Source of the DNA: Candidatus Methylarchaceae archaeon HK02M2
GTDB taxonomy: Archaea; Thermoproteota; Nitrososphaeria; Nitrososphaerales; JACAEJ01
Direction: 5' to 3'
Length of the DNA stretch: 34,084 nucleotides
Assembly (NCBI GenBank): GCA_024256165.1
Contig: JAKLZG010000064.1
Location: forward strand, 1 to 34,084
Shown here: positions 22,107 through 30,317 of the stretch, in pieces
How the letters are laid out: every line of letters begins with the position of its first letter
How positions within the stretch are numbered: position 1 is the first letter of the stretch
Notes under the pieces: generated by a model
Seen by the model: only the letters and a program-made list of their open reading frames with translations
What the model was told of the DNA's origin: nothing
The model's database searches: none
Translations under genes and position numbers: made by a program

Positions 22107-23476
22107 TAAAAAGAGAGGAGATGCAAGAAGTAGCTAGCAAGTACAAGGAGCCTATATCTTTAATATTGGGCTCCCACTCTGCCCTTGATGCTGCATCGGG
22201 CGCTAGGGACTACGGGTTAAGAAGGATAATCTATACGACGAAACAAAGGGCTATAATCTATCTACAGAATCCAATAGTAGGTAAAGTTGAAGAGATAGAA
22301 GACTTACCCAAACATACCAGAGAGGATATGATCTGTGTTTTTGATCCAAGGGACTTGAAAAAAAATGGTGATTGGAAGATAGCTCTGATAATCTTGGACG
22401 AATACCCAGACATATTCAAGTATTTAGATGATTTAATGGATTTAGAATGTCTCCAGATACCAAATAGAGCTTTCTCTGTATATTTAGGCGGCGATGATTA
22501 CTGTAGTAGAATAGAAAATGAATTCCTGATACCTATTTTTGGCGCAAGAAAACTTTTGAAGATAGAGAACCGAGGAGAAATAGAGAAGGACTACTATTGG
22601 TACTGTGATAAAGCAGGTATACCTTACCCAAAATCTTACGAATTTGAAGTCTATCCGAATAGAATAAAGCTCAAGGAGTATATAGATGAGCCTATACTCT
22701 TAAAATCTGAGAATGCAAAAAGGGAGCTTGAGAGGGAGTTCATCTTCGCTGCCGACTCTAATGATCTCGAGGATAAAGTTACAATAGAGGTAGAAAATGG
22801 CAACCTAAATGAGAATTGCTTAAAGAGGGCTAGAGTAGAGCAGATAGTCTTGGGCCCCCATGCAAATTTCAACTTCTTCCTTTCACCATTAAATGCAGAG
22901 GAGGAGTGGGGGGATGTGGATGACATCTACTCTGAACTTCATGATACGAATCTGGATGAAGCAAGAGTATGCCTAGCGAATGAGTTACTCTCTATAGATG
23001 AGAGAAGAGAGACAATATTCGATGGATTGAAGAGACTACCTATAGATATTCAACAGAAGATCAAGCAAGTCCCATCCTTTGAAGTTACATGCCATCTAGC
23101 TATGAGCCTCAGAGAGTCTCTATTGAAGGATATTCATAAGTGTGCTAATGCCTTCCTTTTAGCAACGAAAAAATACGAACCCCCGGGAATAATCGGAGCT
23201 TGGTGCCTTCAAACTTTGATAACTTGGGGCAAGGTTCCAGGTAAAGCCGTAGAGTATGGACTATATGACGTTCCTAGTGGTGAAGATGTCTACGCTCATA
23301 TCCCTGTAACCCAAGATGTTGCAACGAGGCATGGGGGTGGCACGAATGTGCATATGGGTGTTGGCTCTCAGTACGCGAATGCGAAGTACAATAAAAGAAT
23401 GAGCATGGGTGATAGGATCGCTTTAGAGATGAAAAGAGCTTTGAAGTTAAGAATGCTAGAAAAAACCGTCACTTAA
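22103..23476 (+). CDS. purP: PurP-type FAICAR synthetase (formate-dependent, ATP-grasp)
   Basis: Archaeal enzyme that formylates AICAR with formate and ATP (step 9), replacing the folate-dependent bacterial enzyme. N-terminal part: ISLILGSHSALDAASGARD, matching the PurP opening. The ATP-grasp body includes RARVEQIVLGPHANFNFFLSPL. The C-terminal domain ends ATRHGGGTNVHMGVGSQYAN followed by MSMGDRIALEMKRAL, the PurP signature. At 457 residues it is about 95 longer than the biochemically studied methanogen form, with the extra material in the middle. Some archaea carry PurP paralogs of unproven activity, so this could be one of those. ATGA overlap with purM. Confidence 0.88.
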   Translation: MIKREEMQEVASKYKEPISLILGSHSALDAASGARDYGLRRIIYTTKQRAIIYLQNPIVGKVEEIEDLPKHTREDMICVFDPRDLKKNGDWKIALIILDEYPDIFKYLDDLMDLECLQIPNRAFSVYLGGDDYCSRIENEFLIPIFGARKLLKIENRGEIEKDYYWYCDKAGIPYPKSYEFEVYPNRIKLKEYIDEPILLKSENAKRELEREFIFAADSNDLEDKVTIEVENGNLNENCLKRARVEQIVLGPHANFNFFLSPLNAEEEWGDVDDIYSELHDTNLDEARVCLANELLSIDERRETIFDGLKRLPIDIQQKIKQVPSFEVTCHLAMSLRESLLKDIHKCANAFLLATKKYEPPGIIGAWCLQTLITWGKVPGKAVEYGLYDVPSGEDVYAHIPVTQDVATRHGGGTNVHMGVGSQYANAKYNKRMSMGDRIALEMKRALKLRMLEKTVT

Positions 23477-23532
23477 ATTAAATAATTATAACCATATCGC
23501 TACAACAGCATTAGCTACTATCCGTAGTATAC

Positions 23533-23558
23533 TTCCTATAGTATATTATCTATAGGAA
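23533..23558. terminator. Hairpin between purP and the ADP-ribosylglycohydrolase gene
   Basis: TTCCTATAG (23533-23541) and its exact reverse complement CTATAGGAA (23550-23558) flank an eight-base A/T loop. It sits in the 127-base gap between two convergent genes and could stop or stabilise transcripts from both sides. Confidence 0.5.
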
Positions 23559-23603
23559 TTTGACCTAAATCTACAACCATATCTCCAAGCGCTAGTATAC
23601 CTA

Positions 23604-24626
23604 TCACTCTATCAACCTCATCTTCCGCACTTCCAAGAGTTTCCTAGCAATTTCATCAAAATTCAGTTCATTGATTTTCGCAACTTTTTTAACCATCTCC
23701 TTAGGAAAAGCCTCGATCCCTTTAAATGCCCCTCCAATCCCGCCTACTATCGATGCTATTGTGTCTGCATCCCCGCCTATGTTTGTTGCCATTATTATAG
23801 CATCCATCGGCTCTCCATAAGTAGCAGCAAATACTCCAAATGCTGTTGGCACAGCTTCATTAGAAGCTATTCCAGCACCGACATAATTGTAAAGGTAATC
23901 TATAACTTCTATAGGACTCTTAGCATGTGAAACCAAATTTATAGCCAGCTCTATTCTTTTATCTACAGGAGCAGCTGGATATAGACTTCCAAACTGAGCA
24001 CCAAGCCTTGCACCTCTTATTCCAGCCTCGATGATATCGTCAATACTACAATTTCCTTTGATTGCCTTAGAGATCGAACATGCTACAGCTGAGGCAGCCG
24101 AGATAGCTACATCAGTATTGTGAGTGAACGCACATGATTTCGCCACATCTTTTACTATTTCGTGTAAATTTGAACCCGCATCGACAATTCCTACTGGAGA
24201 CACTCTCATAGCTGCACCATTTGTAGCCCCTAATCCAGAGACATACTTAATATCGACTCCTCTTGCCACCTTCTCTAAAGCTGCTCTCGTGCTAGGTCCC
24301 AATAATCTCTTTGCAGAAGCACCGCATTTAACACTCCACTCCCATAATCGCTGTGCAAAACCTTCTGATGAGATATATTGATCATTTATCAATGCATCTG
24401 CTAAGACCAATGTTATTTGGGTATCATCGGTAACATGCCCAGCCTTTAACCCATCATGGACTATGTGCCCTTTAGGTGCATCGAAAAAACTTATTACCTT
24501 TCCAAACTTTTCACTTATCTGTTCTGGTGTGTACCCAGATGTAGGCATCCCCATGGAATCTCCGATCGCTACGCCTGCCAAGCATCCAACTGACCTTGAA
24601 AGTATCAATTCATAATCTGTAGTCAT
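23604..24626 (-). CDS. ADP-ribosylglycohydrolase (DraG family)
   Basis: A hydrolase of about 340 residues that removes ADP-ribose from proteins or small molecules. The metal sites of the family are clear: GVAIGDSMGMPT near the start, HVTDDTQITLVLADAL, and the C-terminal ATNIGGDADTIASIVGGIGGA. The start is taken at ATG 24626 (MTTDYELILSRSVGCLAG); the frame extends upstream to 24785 but would then overlap the divergent gene and add about 53 residues unlike the family. A TATA-like stretch at 24651-24663 is correctly placed for this start. The neighbours are an RHH/PurM-like gene and a CinA-Nudix gene. Some DraG relatives act on ADP-ribosylated DNA or nucleotides, so its target is open. Confidence 0.92.
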   Translation of the reverse strand: MTTDYELILSRSVGCLAGVAIGDSMGMPTSGYTPEQISEKFGKVISFFDAPKGHIVHDGLKAGHVTDDTQITLVLADALINDQYISSEGFAQRLWEWSVKCGASAKRLLGPSTRAALEKVARGVDIKYVSGLGATNGAAMRVSPVGIVDAGSNLHEIVKDVAKSCAFTHNTDVAISAASAVACSISKAIKGNCSIDDIIEAGIRGARLGAQFGSLYPAAPVDKRIELAINLVSHAKSPIEVIDYLYNYVGAGIASNEAVPTAFGVFAATYGEPMDAIIMATNIGGDADTIASIVGGIGGAFKGIEAFPKEMVKKVAKINELNFDEIARKLLEVRKMRLIE

Positions 24627-24690
24627 TCTCAATCCGTAACTTAGACCAAGAGTATTATAAGTAATTAATCTAATAATAATTCGTTCAAAA
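24627..24690. promoter_or_regulatory. Compact bidirectional promoter
   Basis: Only 64 bases separate the two start codons. The A/T box TATTATAAGTA (24653-24663) is nearly symmetric and lies about 32 bases from each start, fitting leaderless or very short-leader transcripts both ways. Confidence 0.5.
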
Positions 24691-25623
24691 TTGAGTAGCC
24701 CGATAAATGTAAGGCTTCCTGAAAAGATAGTAAGAGAACTTGATGGATTAGCCAACGAGTATGAGTTAAGTAGATCAGAAATCATACGTCAAGCTTTAAC
24801 TTTTTATCTAACTATGCTAAAAAGTATAGGAAGTATAGTACGCCCTACGATATTTAAAGTAACGCCTTCACAAGTAGTCTTGATGAAAAGGGGAGATGTG
24901 TCACTTTTAAAGCTACCGACTGGCTTGATTTTAACCTTAAGCTATACATCATCAGGTGGTATAGGCTCGAAACCAATGGATAAGGTAAAGGTGGATTGTT
25001 TTACATTAGGTCGTTTCATGACCAGGTTAGTCCTTATGGATACCATTGCGATAAATTCGTGGCCAAGGCTAATTGTAGTGACATTGAGCGTTGAGATGAC
25101 CCCCACAGGTATCAATATATTAGAAGGTGTAAAGAATGAGTTAAAAAAAATAGGACTCGATCCAGAACAGTCGATAAGCGTAAATACAGAGGAGAATGTA
25201 ATTACCGATCAGACAGGTCTAGGTTTAATGGCTTTGGGACTTGTCCATGAAGATGAGCTGAGAATGGGGCGAACTCAGCCTAACGATGTCCTTATAATAA
25301 TAGGTAATCCAAAGATTGGAGAAGAAGTCCTACAAGCTGAGAGAGAAGGAAAGATAGCAGACCTTCAAGAGATCCTTAGGTTGCTTCAACTTGATTTTGT
25401 TCACGATGTAATTCCTGTCGATACTCAAGGCATAGCCTACGAAGCAAGGATGATAACCCAATTAGTCGGGCGTCAAGTTAAGTTTTATGATGGTGTTGGA
25501 ATAGACTTAGAAAAACCAGCAGGTCCTGCTACAGCAATATTGGTTACTGTGGATGGAGCACAGATCGAAAGACTTGCACAGATTATTAGAAAGCCAATAA
25601 CGACCATCGGTAAAGTTATGTAA
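24691..25623 (+). CDS. Ribbon-helix-helix DNA-binding domain fused to PurM/AIR-synthase-like domain
   Basis: A 310-residue fusion. Residues about 4-42 are a ribbon-helix-helix (CopG/MetJ-type) domain: INVRLPEKIVRELDGLA then LSRSEIIRQALTFYL. From about residue 55 the chain resembles the PurM/ThiL/SelD/HypE superfamily: SSGGIGSKPMDKVKVD corresponds to the PurM GVGTK loop, MDTIAINSWPRLIVVTLS to the metal strand, and LRMGRTQPNDVLIIIGNPKIGEEVL to the second lobe. The end (GPATAILVTVDGAQIERLAQ) is not typical of PurM itself. It starts with TTG in a probably leaderless transcript. Position near the pur block suggests a regulator sensing a purine intermediate or ATP, but this is inference. A kinase fused to a DNA-binding domain is the alternative. 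Confidence 0.85.
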   Translation: MSSPINVRLPEKIVRELDGLANEYELSRSEIIRQALTFYLTMLKSIGSIVRPTIFKVTPSQVVLMKRGDVSLLKLPTGLILTLSYTSSGGIGSKPMDKVKVDCFTLGRFMTRLVLMDTIAINSWPRLIVVTLSVEMTPTGINILEGVKNELKKIGLDPEQSISVNTEENVITDQTGLGLMALGLVHEDELRMGRTQPNDVLIIIGNPKIGEEVLQAEREGKIADLQEILRLLQLDFVHDVIPVDTQGIAYEARMITQLVGRQVKFYDGVGIDLEKPAGPATAILVTVDGAQIERLAQIIRKPITTIGKVM

Positions 25624-25682
25624 AATTCTTATCTACCATAAACCTTCACAACTGAATATCAAACTAACCAAACTTATTTTAA

Positions 25683-26951
25683 CTACTGATTATCTTGATC
25701 CTTCATAAAGTAGTCTTTCAGAAGCTTTTCTGTAGTGCTGGTAATCTCCAAACTGTTCAGTTCTTCAACCTTGAACCAATTGACATGAGAAGACTCTTCG
25801 CTACCTCTTATCTCTCCATCAATGCGATTTGCTAAAAAGTTTAAGATCAAATAGTGAAAGCGTATCCTATTCTCATCATCGAACACAATATAATCAGATA
25901 CATCTATTAGATCCACTAACTCTACCTTGAGCCCTACTTCTTCTTTTACCTCGCGTTTTACTGCATCTTTAATCGTTTCACCAAGCTTTACAAGACCACC
26001 TGGTAGGGCCCATTTGCATTTACCTGGTTTATGCGCCCTTTTAACTAAAAGAACCGAATCATTTTGCTTGATCAGTGCCCCCACACCTACCATTGGATAC
26101 TCAGGATATTCCCGCTTTAACATCTCGATCTTAGATCTTGTGCTTTTCTCATCGACTTTCCCACCATATTCGACTATTAAAGAGACCAACTGCTCTAATG
26201 CAACCTCGATTCTTTTTAAAGCGATTGAAGGCTCCTCGGCAGTTGTAGTTACTTGAATTTCAATCTTAGAAACACCCTCTTCTCGACCTTTTGGATGTGA
26301 TTTTATATACACCAAGGGATTACTTTTCAACACTCTGTCAATAAGTGGTGCCAATTCTGATTCAACTATACCAGTTATGAAAACATTATTCTCTCGGTAG
26401 AAACCTTTTCTTATTTTTGCTATAATTGGTATAATACTTTCTTTAAATAAGGTCTTCATCTCTGATGGAACTCCAGGGAGGCAGATGATATTCATACTGC
26501 CTTTTCTCAATAAAACTCCAGGAGCTGTACCTACTGGATTTGGAAGAGGTTTTGAACCTTCAGGTAAAGTAGCCATCTTTATCCTCTCAGGTGTAAGCTC
26601 GACCGTTTTCAGCAGACCATGATCAAAAATCTCTGTATACTTCTTTTTTACCATCCTTAAAGCATCTTCGTTTAAGACTAATTCTCGATCGAGGGATTTC
26701 GCTAAACCTTGGAGTGTCTTATCATCATAAGTAGGTCCCAGACCACCTGATATGATCAACCAATCTACTCTTCTTTCAAAAGATTCTCTAACTGCAGAAG
26801 ATATCTCTTCTATATCATCTCTAATTACCGTACAACGCCTAACGAAATATCCTAACTCAGTTATAGCCTTTGCAAGCCAATGAGCATTTGTGTTTAAAGT
26901 CTTTCCATTAAGAAGCTCATTTCCAACAGAGATTATCTCATAAATATCCAA
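25683..26951 (-). CDS. CinA N-domain (COG1058) fused to Nudix hydrolase
   Basis: A 422-residue fusion. Residues 1 to about 250 are a CinA/MoaB-like domain: YEIISVGNELLNGKTLNTNA, then WLIISGGLGPTYDDKT near 64-79, then NPVGTAPGV and IICLPGVPSEMK. COG1058 domains are reported to hydrolyse ADP-ribose. Residues about 286-420 are a Nudix domain with the box GGLVKLGETIKDAVKREVKE continuing EVGL (318-341), which cleaves nucleoside diphosphates linked to another group. In bacteria CinA usually carries the PncC amidase at this place. The start is TTG at 26951; no ATG fits. It converges with the RHH/PurM-like gene. A role in clearing ADP-ribose or a damaged nucleotide is plausible. Confidence 0.9.
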   Translation of the reverse strand: MDIYEIISVGNELLNGKTLNTNAHWLAKAITELGYFVRRCTVIRDDIEEISSAVRESFERRVDWLIISGGLGPTYDDKTLQGLAKSLDRELVLNEDALRMVKKKYTEIFDHGLLKTVELTPERIKMATLPEGSKPLPNPVGTAPGVLLRKGSMNIICLPGVPSEMKTLFKESIIPIIAKIRKGFYRENNVFITGIVESELAPLIDRVLKSNPLVYIKSHPKGREEGVSKIEIQVTTTAEEPSIALKRIEVALEQLVSLIVEYGGKVDEKSTRSKIEMLKREYPEYPMVGVGALIKQNDSVLLVKRAHKPGKCKWALPGGLVKLGETIKDAVKREVKEEVGLKVELVDLIDVSDYIVFDDENRIRFHYLILNFLANRIDGEIRGSEESSHVNWFKVEELNSLEITSTTEKLLKDYFMKDQDNQ

Positions 26952-27048
26952 TTCTAAATTTATAAAGATCTTTTATTTATTATTAGAGTTTTACTCGAGT
27001 TACAGATACAAAAAACATTAAACAAACCTCTCCAATTTAATATGGCTT

Positions 27049-27807
27049 ATGTTCGTAATATTCATCTTAGGAACTGCTGGGTCAGGCAAGTCCCTTCTTA
27101 CATCAACACTCGTCTCTTGGTATACTGAGAAAGGCTCATATGCAATATCTGTCAACCTTGATCCAGGACCTTTAGAACTTCCCTACGTGCCAGATGTCGA
27201 TGTAAGAAACTATATAGACATTCAAAATATTATGGCGACTTACCATTTGGGACCGAACGGGGCCCTGATACTTGCATCTGACCTTATCGCAACCAAGATC
27301 GAGAAACTCCAAGATGATATCGATGAGTTCCGTCCAGATTACGTAATAGTAGACACACCTGGTCAGATAGAACTCTTCGCTTATAGATCGAGTGGTCCTT
27401 TTATAGTCCAGAATTTAAGTTGCGAGAATAGAGCATTACTCTTTCTTTTTGATACTTTGCTTGTCTCGACTCCTATAAACTTCGTCTCAATGGCACTTCT
27501 CTCAACATCTGTTCAATTAAGGCTTAAGCTATCACAGATACCTGTATTGACAAAAAGAGATTTGGTAGGTAAGGGAATAAATCGAATTATGGAATGGGCA
27601 TCGAGCTCAGCTATTCTTGAAGAATCTATACGTGAAGAAGAGGAGGGATCACAGTACCTTTTAAGTAGTAAAATTTTACGCGAATTGATATCGCTTGGTT
27701 TTGAGCAAGATCTTATACCAATTTCATCGATTACTCGGGAGGGTTTGGTAGTGCTTTCTGCTACCTTAGCTAATATCCTTCGTGGTGGAGAAGAGGTTAA
27801 CGATTAA
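27049..27807 (+). CDS. GPN-loop GTPase
   Basis: A 252-residue GTPase of the XAB1/Npa3 family. P-loop GTAGSGKS at 8-15, LDPGP in switch I, the defining Gly-Pro-Asn insertion LGPNGAL around 67-73, and DTPGQIELF in switch II at 102-110. The G4 motif is the unusual VLTKRDL rather than NKxD-like VLSKIDL, which still supplies the K-x-D spacing. Eukaryotic relatives assemble RNA polymerase II; archaeal proteins form homodimers and have an uncertain role. It has its own promoter region and converges with a small zinc-ribbon gene after 11 bases. Other transcription genes (TFS, rpoL) lie 6 kb away. Confidence 0.92.
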   Translation: MFVIFILGTAGSGKSLLTSTLVSWYTEKGSYAISVNLDPGPLELPYVPDVDVRNYIDIQNIMATYHLGPNGALILASDLIATKIEKLQDDIDEFRPDYVIVDTPGQIELFAYRSSGPFIVQNLSCENRALLFLFDTLLVSTPINFVSMALLSTSVQLRLKLSQIPVLTKRDLVGKGINRIMEWASSSAILEESIREEEEGSQYLLSSKILRELISLGFEQDLIPISSITREGLVVLSATLANILRGGEEVND

Positions 27808-27818
27808 TTATATTCAAT

Positions 27819-28022
27819 CTATTTCTTACTTAGCCACCACTTTAAATACTCATCGTGCTTTCGCTTTTTACTATTTTCTACCCTTTCTCCTCTAAGTTTT
27901 TCCTTTAAATCTAAGAGTTCATCCTTCGTAATATATAAACCACACTTCTTACAAATATAGTGCTTAGAAGTAGAATCATAAAACACGATGCCTCCACATT
28001 CTATACAATATTGTTGCGTCAT
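27819..28022 (-). CDS. Small zinc-ribbon protein
   Basis: A 67-residue protein with two Cys-x-x-Cys pairs (CIECGG near residue 6 and CKKCGL near 24) spaced as in a TFIIB- or TFS-like zinc ribbon, followed by a charged helix (ITKDELLDLKEKLRGE) and a basic, tryptophan-containing tail (YLKWWLSKK). No enzyme motif is visible. Archaea have many such small ribbon proteins, often binding nucleic acid or ribosomes. The ATG at 28022 is in good position, and the gene converges on the GPN GTPase with 11 bases between stop codons. I cannot assign a specific function. Confidence 0.8.
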   Translation of the reverse strand: MTQQYCIECGGIVFYDSTSKHYICKKCGLYITKDELLDLKEKLRGERVENSKKRKHDEYLKWWLSKK

Positions 28023-28083
28023 CCCAGATTATCTAATTTTAATAGCTTGCTTAAAAGTTTAACAATCGGGATACTTTACCGTC

Positions 28084-29166
28084 TTATGTAATGAAATTCT
28101 CCAATCCAACATCTTTTACGATATGTATCGTCTGCTCCATCTCATCCCTACTTAGTCTTCTCTTTAGTTCTGGTATCTCATGAGCCCTCCAATGGGGAGT
28201 ATATTGCCACATAACATTGACCCTAACATACCTTCCTAGGTTCTTAACTATCCACTCAACTATGGGTCTGAAGCAACATTCTATATGTTTCGGGAGAACC
28301 AATATGCGTATAATTAACTCTCCATGTTCTTTAGCAATGAGATGGTTTCTCGTACAAGTTTCCCAATATTTTGGTGCATCGGATATCCTTATTGCACAAT
28401 CGTTATTTCCATACTTGAAGTCTAACAGATAAACATCAGCCCACTGAGCTAGTAATCGAGAAGAAGGGTGACTGTAGTAGCTATTAGAGTTCCAGACTAT
28501 AGGTAAATTTTCCTTAATCTCCCTTGATATCTCCAACCAGTGATAAAGATAAGGAGTAGGGTCTCCACCTACCATATTCAAGTTCCTACAACCCCTTGAT
28601 TTGGCTTTATCTACCTGACTCGCAACCTCTTCAAATTCGTATTGAGTGCCTGCCTCTTTCCATTGGCTGATCATCCAATTCTGACAATGAAGACACGTCA
28701 TAGTGCAACCAATAGTGAACACGGTGAATGATGGTACAAGCTCAGGCTCTTCTCCATAATGGTCGAACATAGTCGAAACAGGGAAATCCATACTGCAACC
28801 ACAGTACTCCGTTTTGCCTTTTAATCTGTTGACTGCACACGCGTGTATGCAGAATACACATCTCTCAAGCACTTTCTTTGCTAAAGCAATCTTGAGATCT
28901 AGTAGACTATTCTCAGCAAGATCATTGATTTCTTGGCCAGAATCGACCTTTTTTATATAATTATTGAAATCTTCAACTGATTTGTTGTGTGCTTTCCACA
29001 TCTCAGCCGTGCTTTTTCCTTGAAAATCGATGGAAAAAGTCTTTAATAAATTGAACTTTGCAATCTTCTTATCGAATATTATATCAAAATATCGCGATAA
29101 AGAGGCTTTGCACTTCTTATCATAGAGTACAGTAAAAGAATCTTGGCGTAACGCTTTCCATATCAA
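28084..29166 (-). CDS. Radical SAM protein, PflX/COG1313-like activase homolog
   Basis: A 360-residue radical SAM enzyme. The cluster motif CTMTCLHC in TVFTIGCTMTCLHCQNW is preceded by the cysteine-rich pattern of this subgroup: CVFCIHACAVNRLKGKTEYC. Downstream are NMVGGDPTPYL and LLDFKYGNND, as in the family. These proteins resemble pyruvate formate-lyase activase but their targets are mostly unknown. It carries about 100 residues before the cysteine-rich region, a helical N-terminal extension. Start TTG 29166; it follows the AmrS-like gene by 18 bases on the same strand, suggesting an operon. No glycyl-radical enzyme is found in the window. Confidence 0.88.
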   Translation of the reverse strand: MIWKALRQDSFTVLYDKKCKASLSRYFDIIFDKKIAKFNLLKTFSIDFQGKSTAEMWKAHNKSVEDFNNYIKKVDSGQEINDLAENSLLDLKIALAKKVLERCVFCIHACAVNRLKGKTEYCGCSMDFPVSTMFDHYGEEPELVPSFTVFTIGCTMTCLHCQNWMISQWKEAGTQYEFEEVASQVDKAKSRGCRNLNMVGGDPTPYLYHWLEISREIKENLPIVWNSNSYYSHPSSRLLAQWADVYLLDFKYGNNDCAIRISDAPKYWETCTRNHLIAKEHGELIIRILVLPKHIECCFRPIVEWIVKNLGRYVRVNVMWQYTPHWRAHEIPELKRRLSRDEMEQTIHIVKDVGLENFIT

Positions 29167-29184
29167 ATTTCACCTTCACCTATA

Positions 29185-30225
29185 TTAAAACCATCTAATA
29201 AAACTTCGAGTTTTCACTTCACCTATTATATTGATATTAAATCCACAGTTAGGACACTTTTTATCCTTTGATAGATCGATCTTAAGCACATCGAAACCCG
29301 TCCTTCTTATTAAAAGATGTTGGCAATTTGGGCAGTATGTATTTTCACCCTCGCCTACCACATTCCCTATATAGACAAATTGTAATCCCTCTTCCTCAGC
29401 GATATTCTTCGCCTTTAACAAAGTCTCAAATGGTGTTGCATATATGTCTGTCATCTTATAGTGGGGGAAGAAACGTGAGAAATGTAAAGGTGTGTCTGAG
29501 CCTAAACAATCCTTCACCCATGTTGCAAGCTGTTTTATTTCGTCCAAAGAATCATTGATGCCAGGGATTATCAAGTTCGTCACTTCAATGTGTGTACCTT
29601 TTCTCTTCATCAATTTTGTTGCTAAAAGTACAGGTTCTAAACTGCCCTTACAATAAGTGCGATAAAAGCCTTCAGTAAAGCCCTTTATATCGACATTGGC
29701 AGCATCTATATATTTAACTAAAGGTAAAAGAGCTTCCTCTGTTATATAACCATTCGTAACAAGTACATTATGAATTTTATTCTCATTCGAGAGCTTGGAT
29801 GTCTCATAAACGAATTCATACCAAAGGAGTGGCTCGTTGTAAGTGTAGGAGATGGATGAAGAGTTTGCTTTAAGAACTCTTTTAATGATTTCTTCAGAAG
29901 TGATTTCATGTGAATAGACTTCGCCAGGAGATGCTTGGCTTATCTCCCAGTTCTGGCACCATGGGCAGAATAGAGTGCATGATAAACTTGATATCGAGTA
30001 TGTATCGCTACCAGGCCAGAAATGAAATAAAGGTTTCTTTTCTATTGGATCGATAGCCTCTGCAGTAGTTGTGCCATATATCAAAGTGAAAAGAGCCCCA
30101 TTTCTGTTCTCTCTTACTCTACATACTCCCCTTTTTGAGTTCTTTATGGTACAACCTCTTGGACAAAGCTTGCATTTCACATCAGTACTAATAAGCTTCG
30201 TGTAGGCCATTGCCTCTTTTTCCAT
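29185..30225 (-). CDS. amrS: AmmeMemoRadiSam-type radical SAM protein (AmrS/COG1180)
   Basis: A 346-residue radical SAM enzyme close to the AmmeMemoRadiSam radical SAM component. N-terminal zinc-like motif CKLCPRGCTIKNSKRGVC, then IEKKPLFHFWPGS, then the cluster motif CTLFCPWCQNWEISQ. SSSISYTYNEPLLWYEFVYE follows, then VTNGYITEEAL, NVDIKGF and HFSRFFPHYKM. The C-terminus adds a zinc ribbon with CPNC pairs. The partner proteins Memo and AMMECR1 are not in this window. The ATG at 30225 is the first of two possible starts (the other at 30210). It is divergent from the PRPP synthetase gene with 92 bases between. Biochemical role unknown in the family. Confidence 0.9.
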   Translation of the reverse strand: MEKEAMAYTKLISTDVKCKLCPRGCTIKNSKRGVCRVRENRNGALFTLIYGTTTAEAIDPIEKKPLFHFWPGSDTYSISSLSCTLFCPWCQNWEISQASPGEVYSHEITSEEIIKRVLKANSSSISYTYNEPLLWYEFVYETSKLSNENKIHNVLVTNGYITEEALLPLVKYIDAANVDIKGFTEGFYRTYCKGSLEPVLLATKLMKRKGTHIEVTNLIIPGINDSLDEIKQLATWVKDCLGSDTPLHFSRFFPHYKMTDIYATPFETLLKAKNIAEEEGLQFVYIGNVVGEGENTYCPNCQHLLIRRTGFDVLKIDLSKDKKCPNCGFNINIIGEVKTRSFIRWF

Positions 30226-30317
30226 AACCGTCTATGAAATTATTGGTAAGACATCCTAATAATTTTATTTAATCTGTTGCGATAAAGAAAAAAGGCACCC
30301 GACTCTTTCTACATTAC
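30226..30317. promoter_or_regulatory. Divergent promoter between radical SAM genes and prs
   Basis: A 92-base A/T-rich spacer. AATTTTATTTAATC (30261-30274) may include TATA elements. The purS repeat TAGGTTATAC does not occur here. Confidence 0.35.

Noticed and set aside
24627-24785. Longer N-terminus for the ADP-ribosylglycohydrolase
   Set aside because: It would overlap the divergent RHH gene, destroy the promoter layout and add residues not seen in the family.
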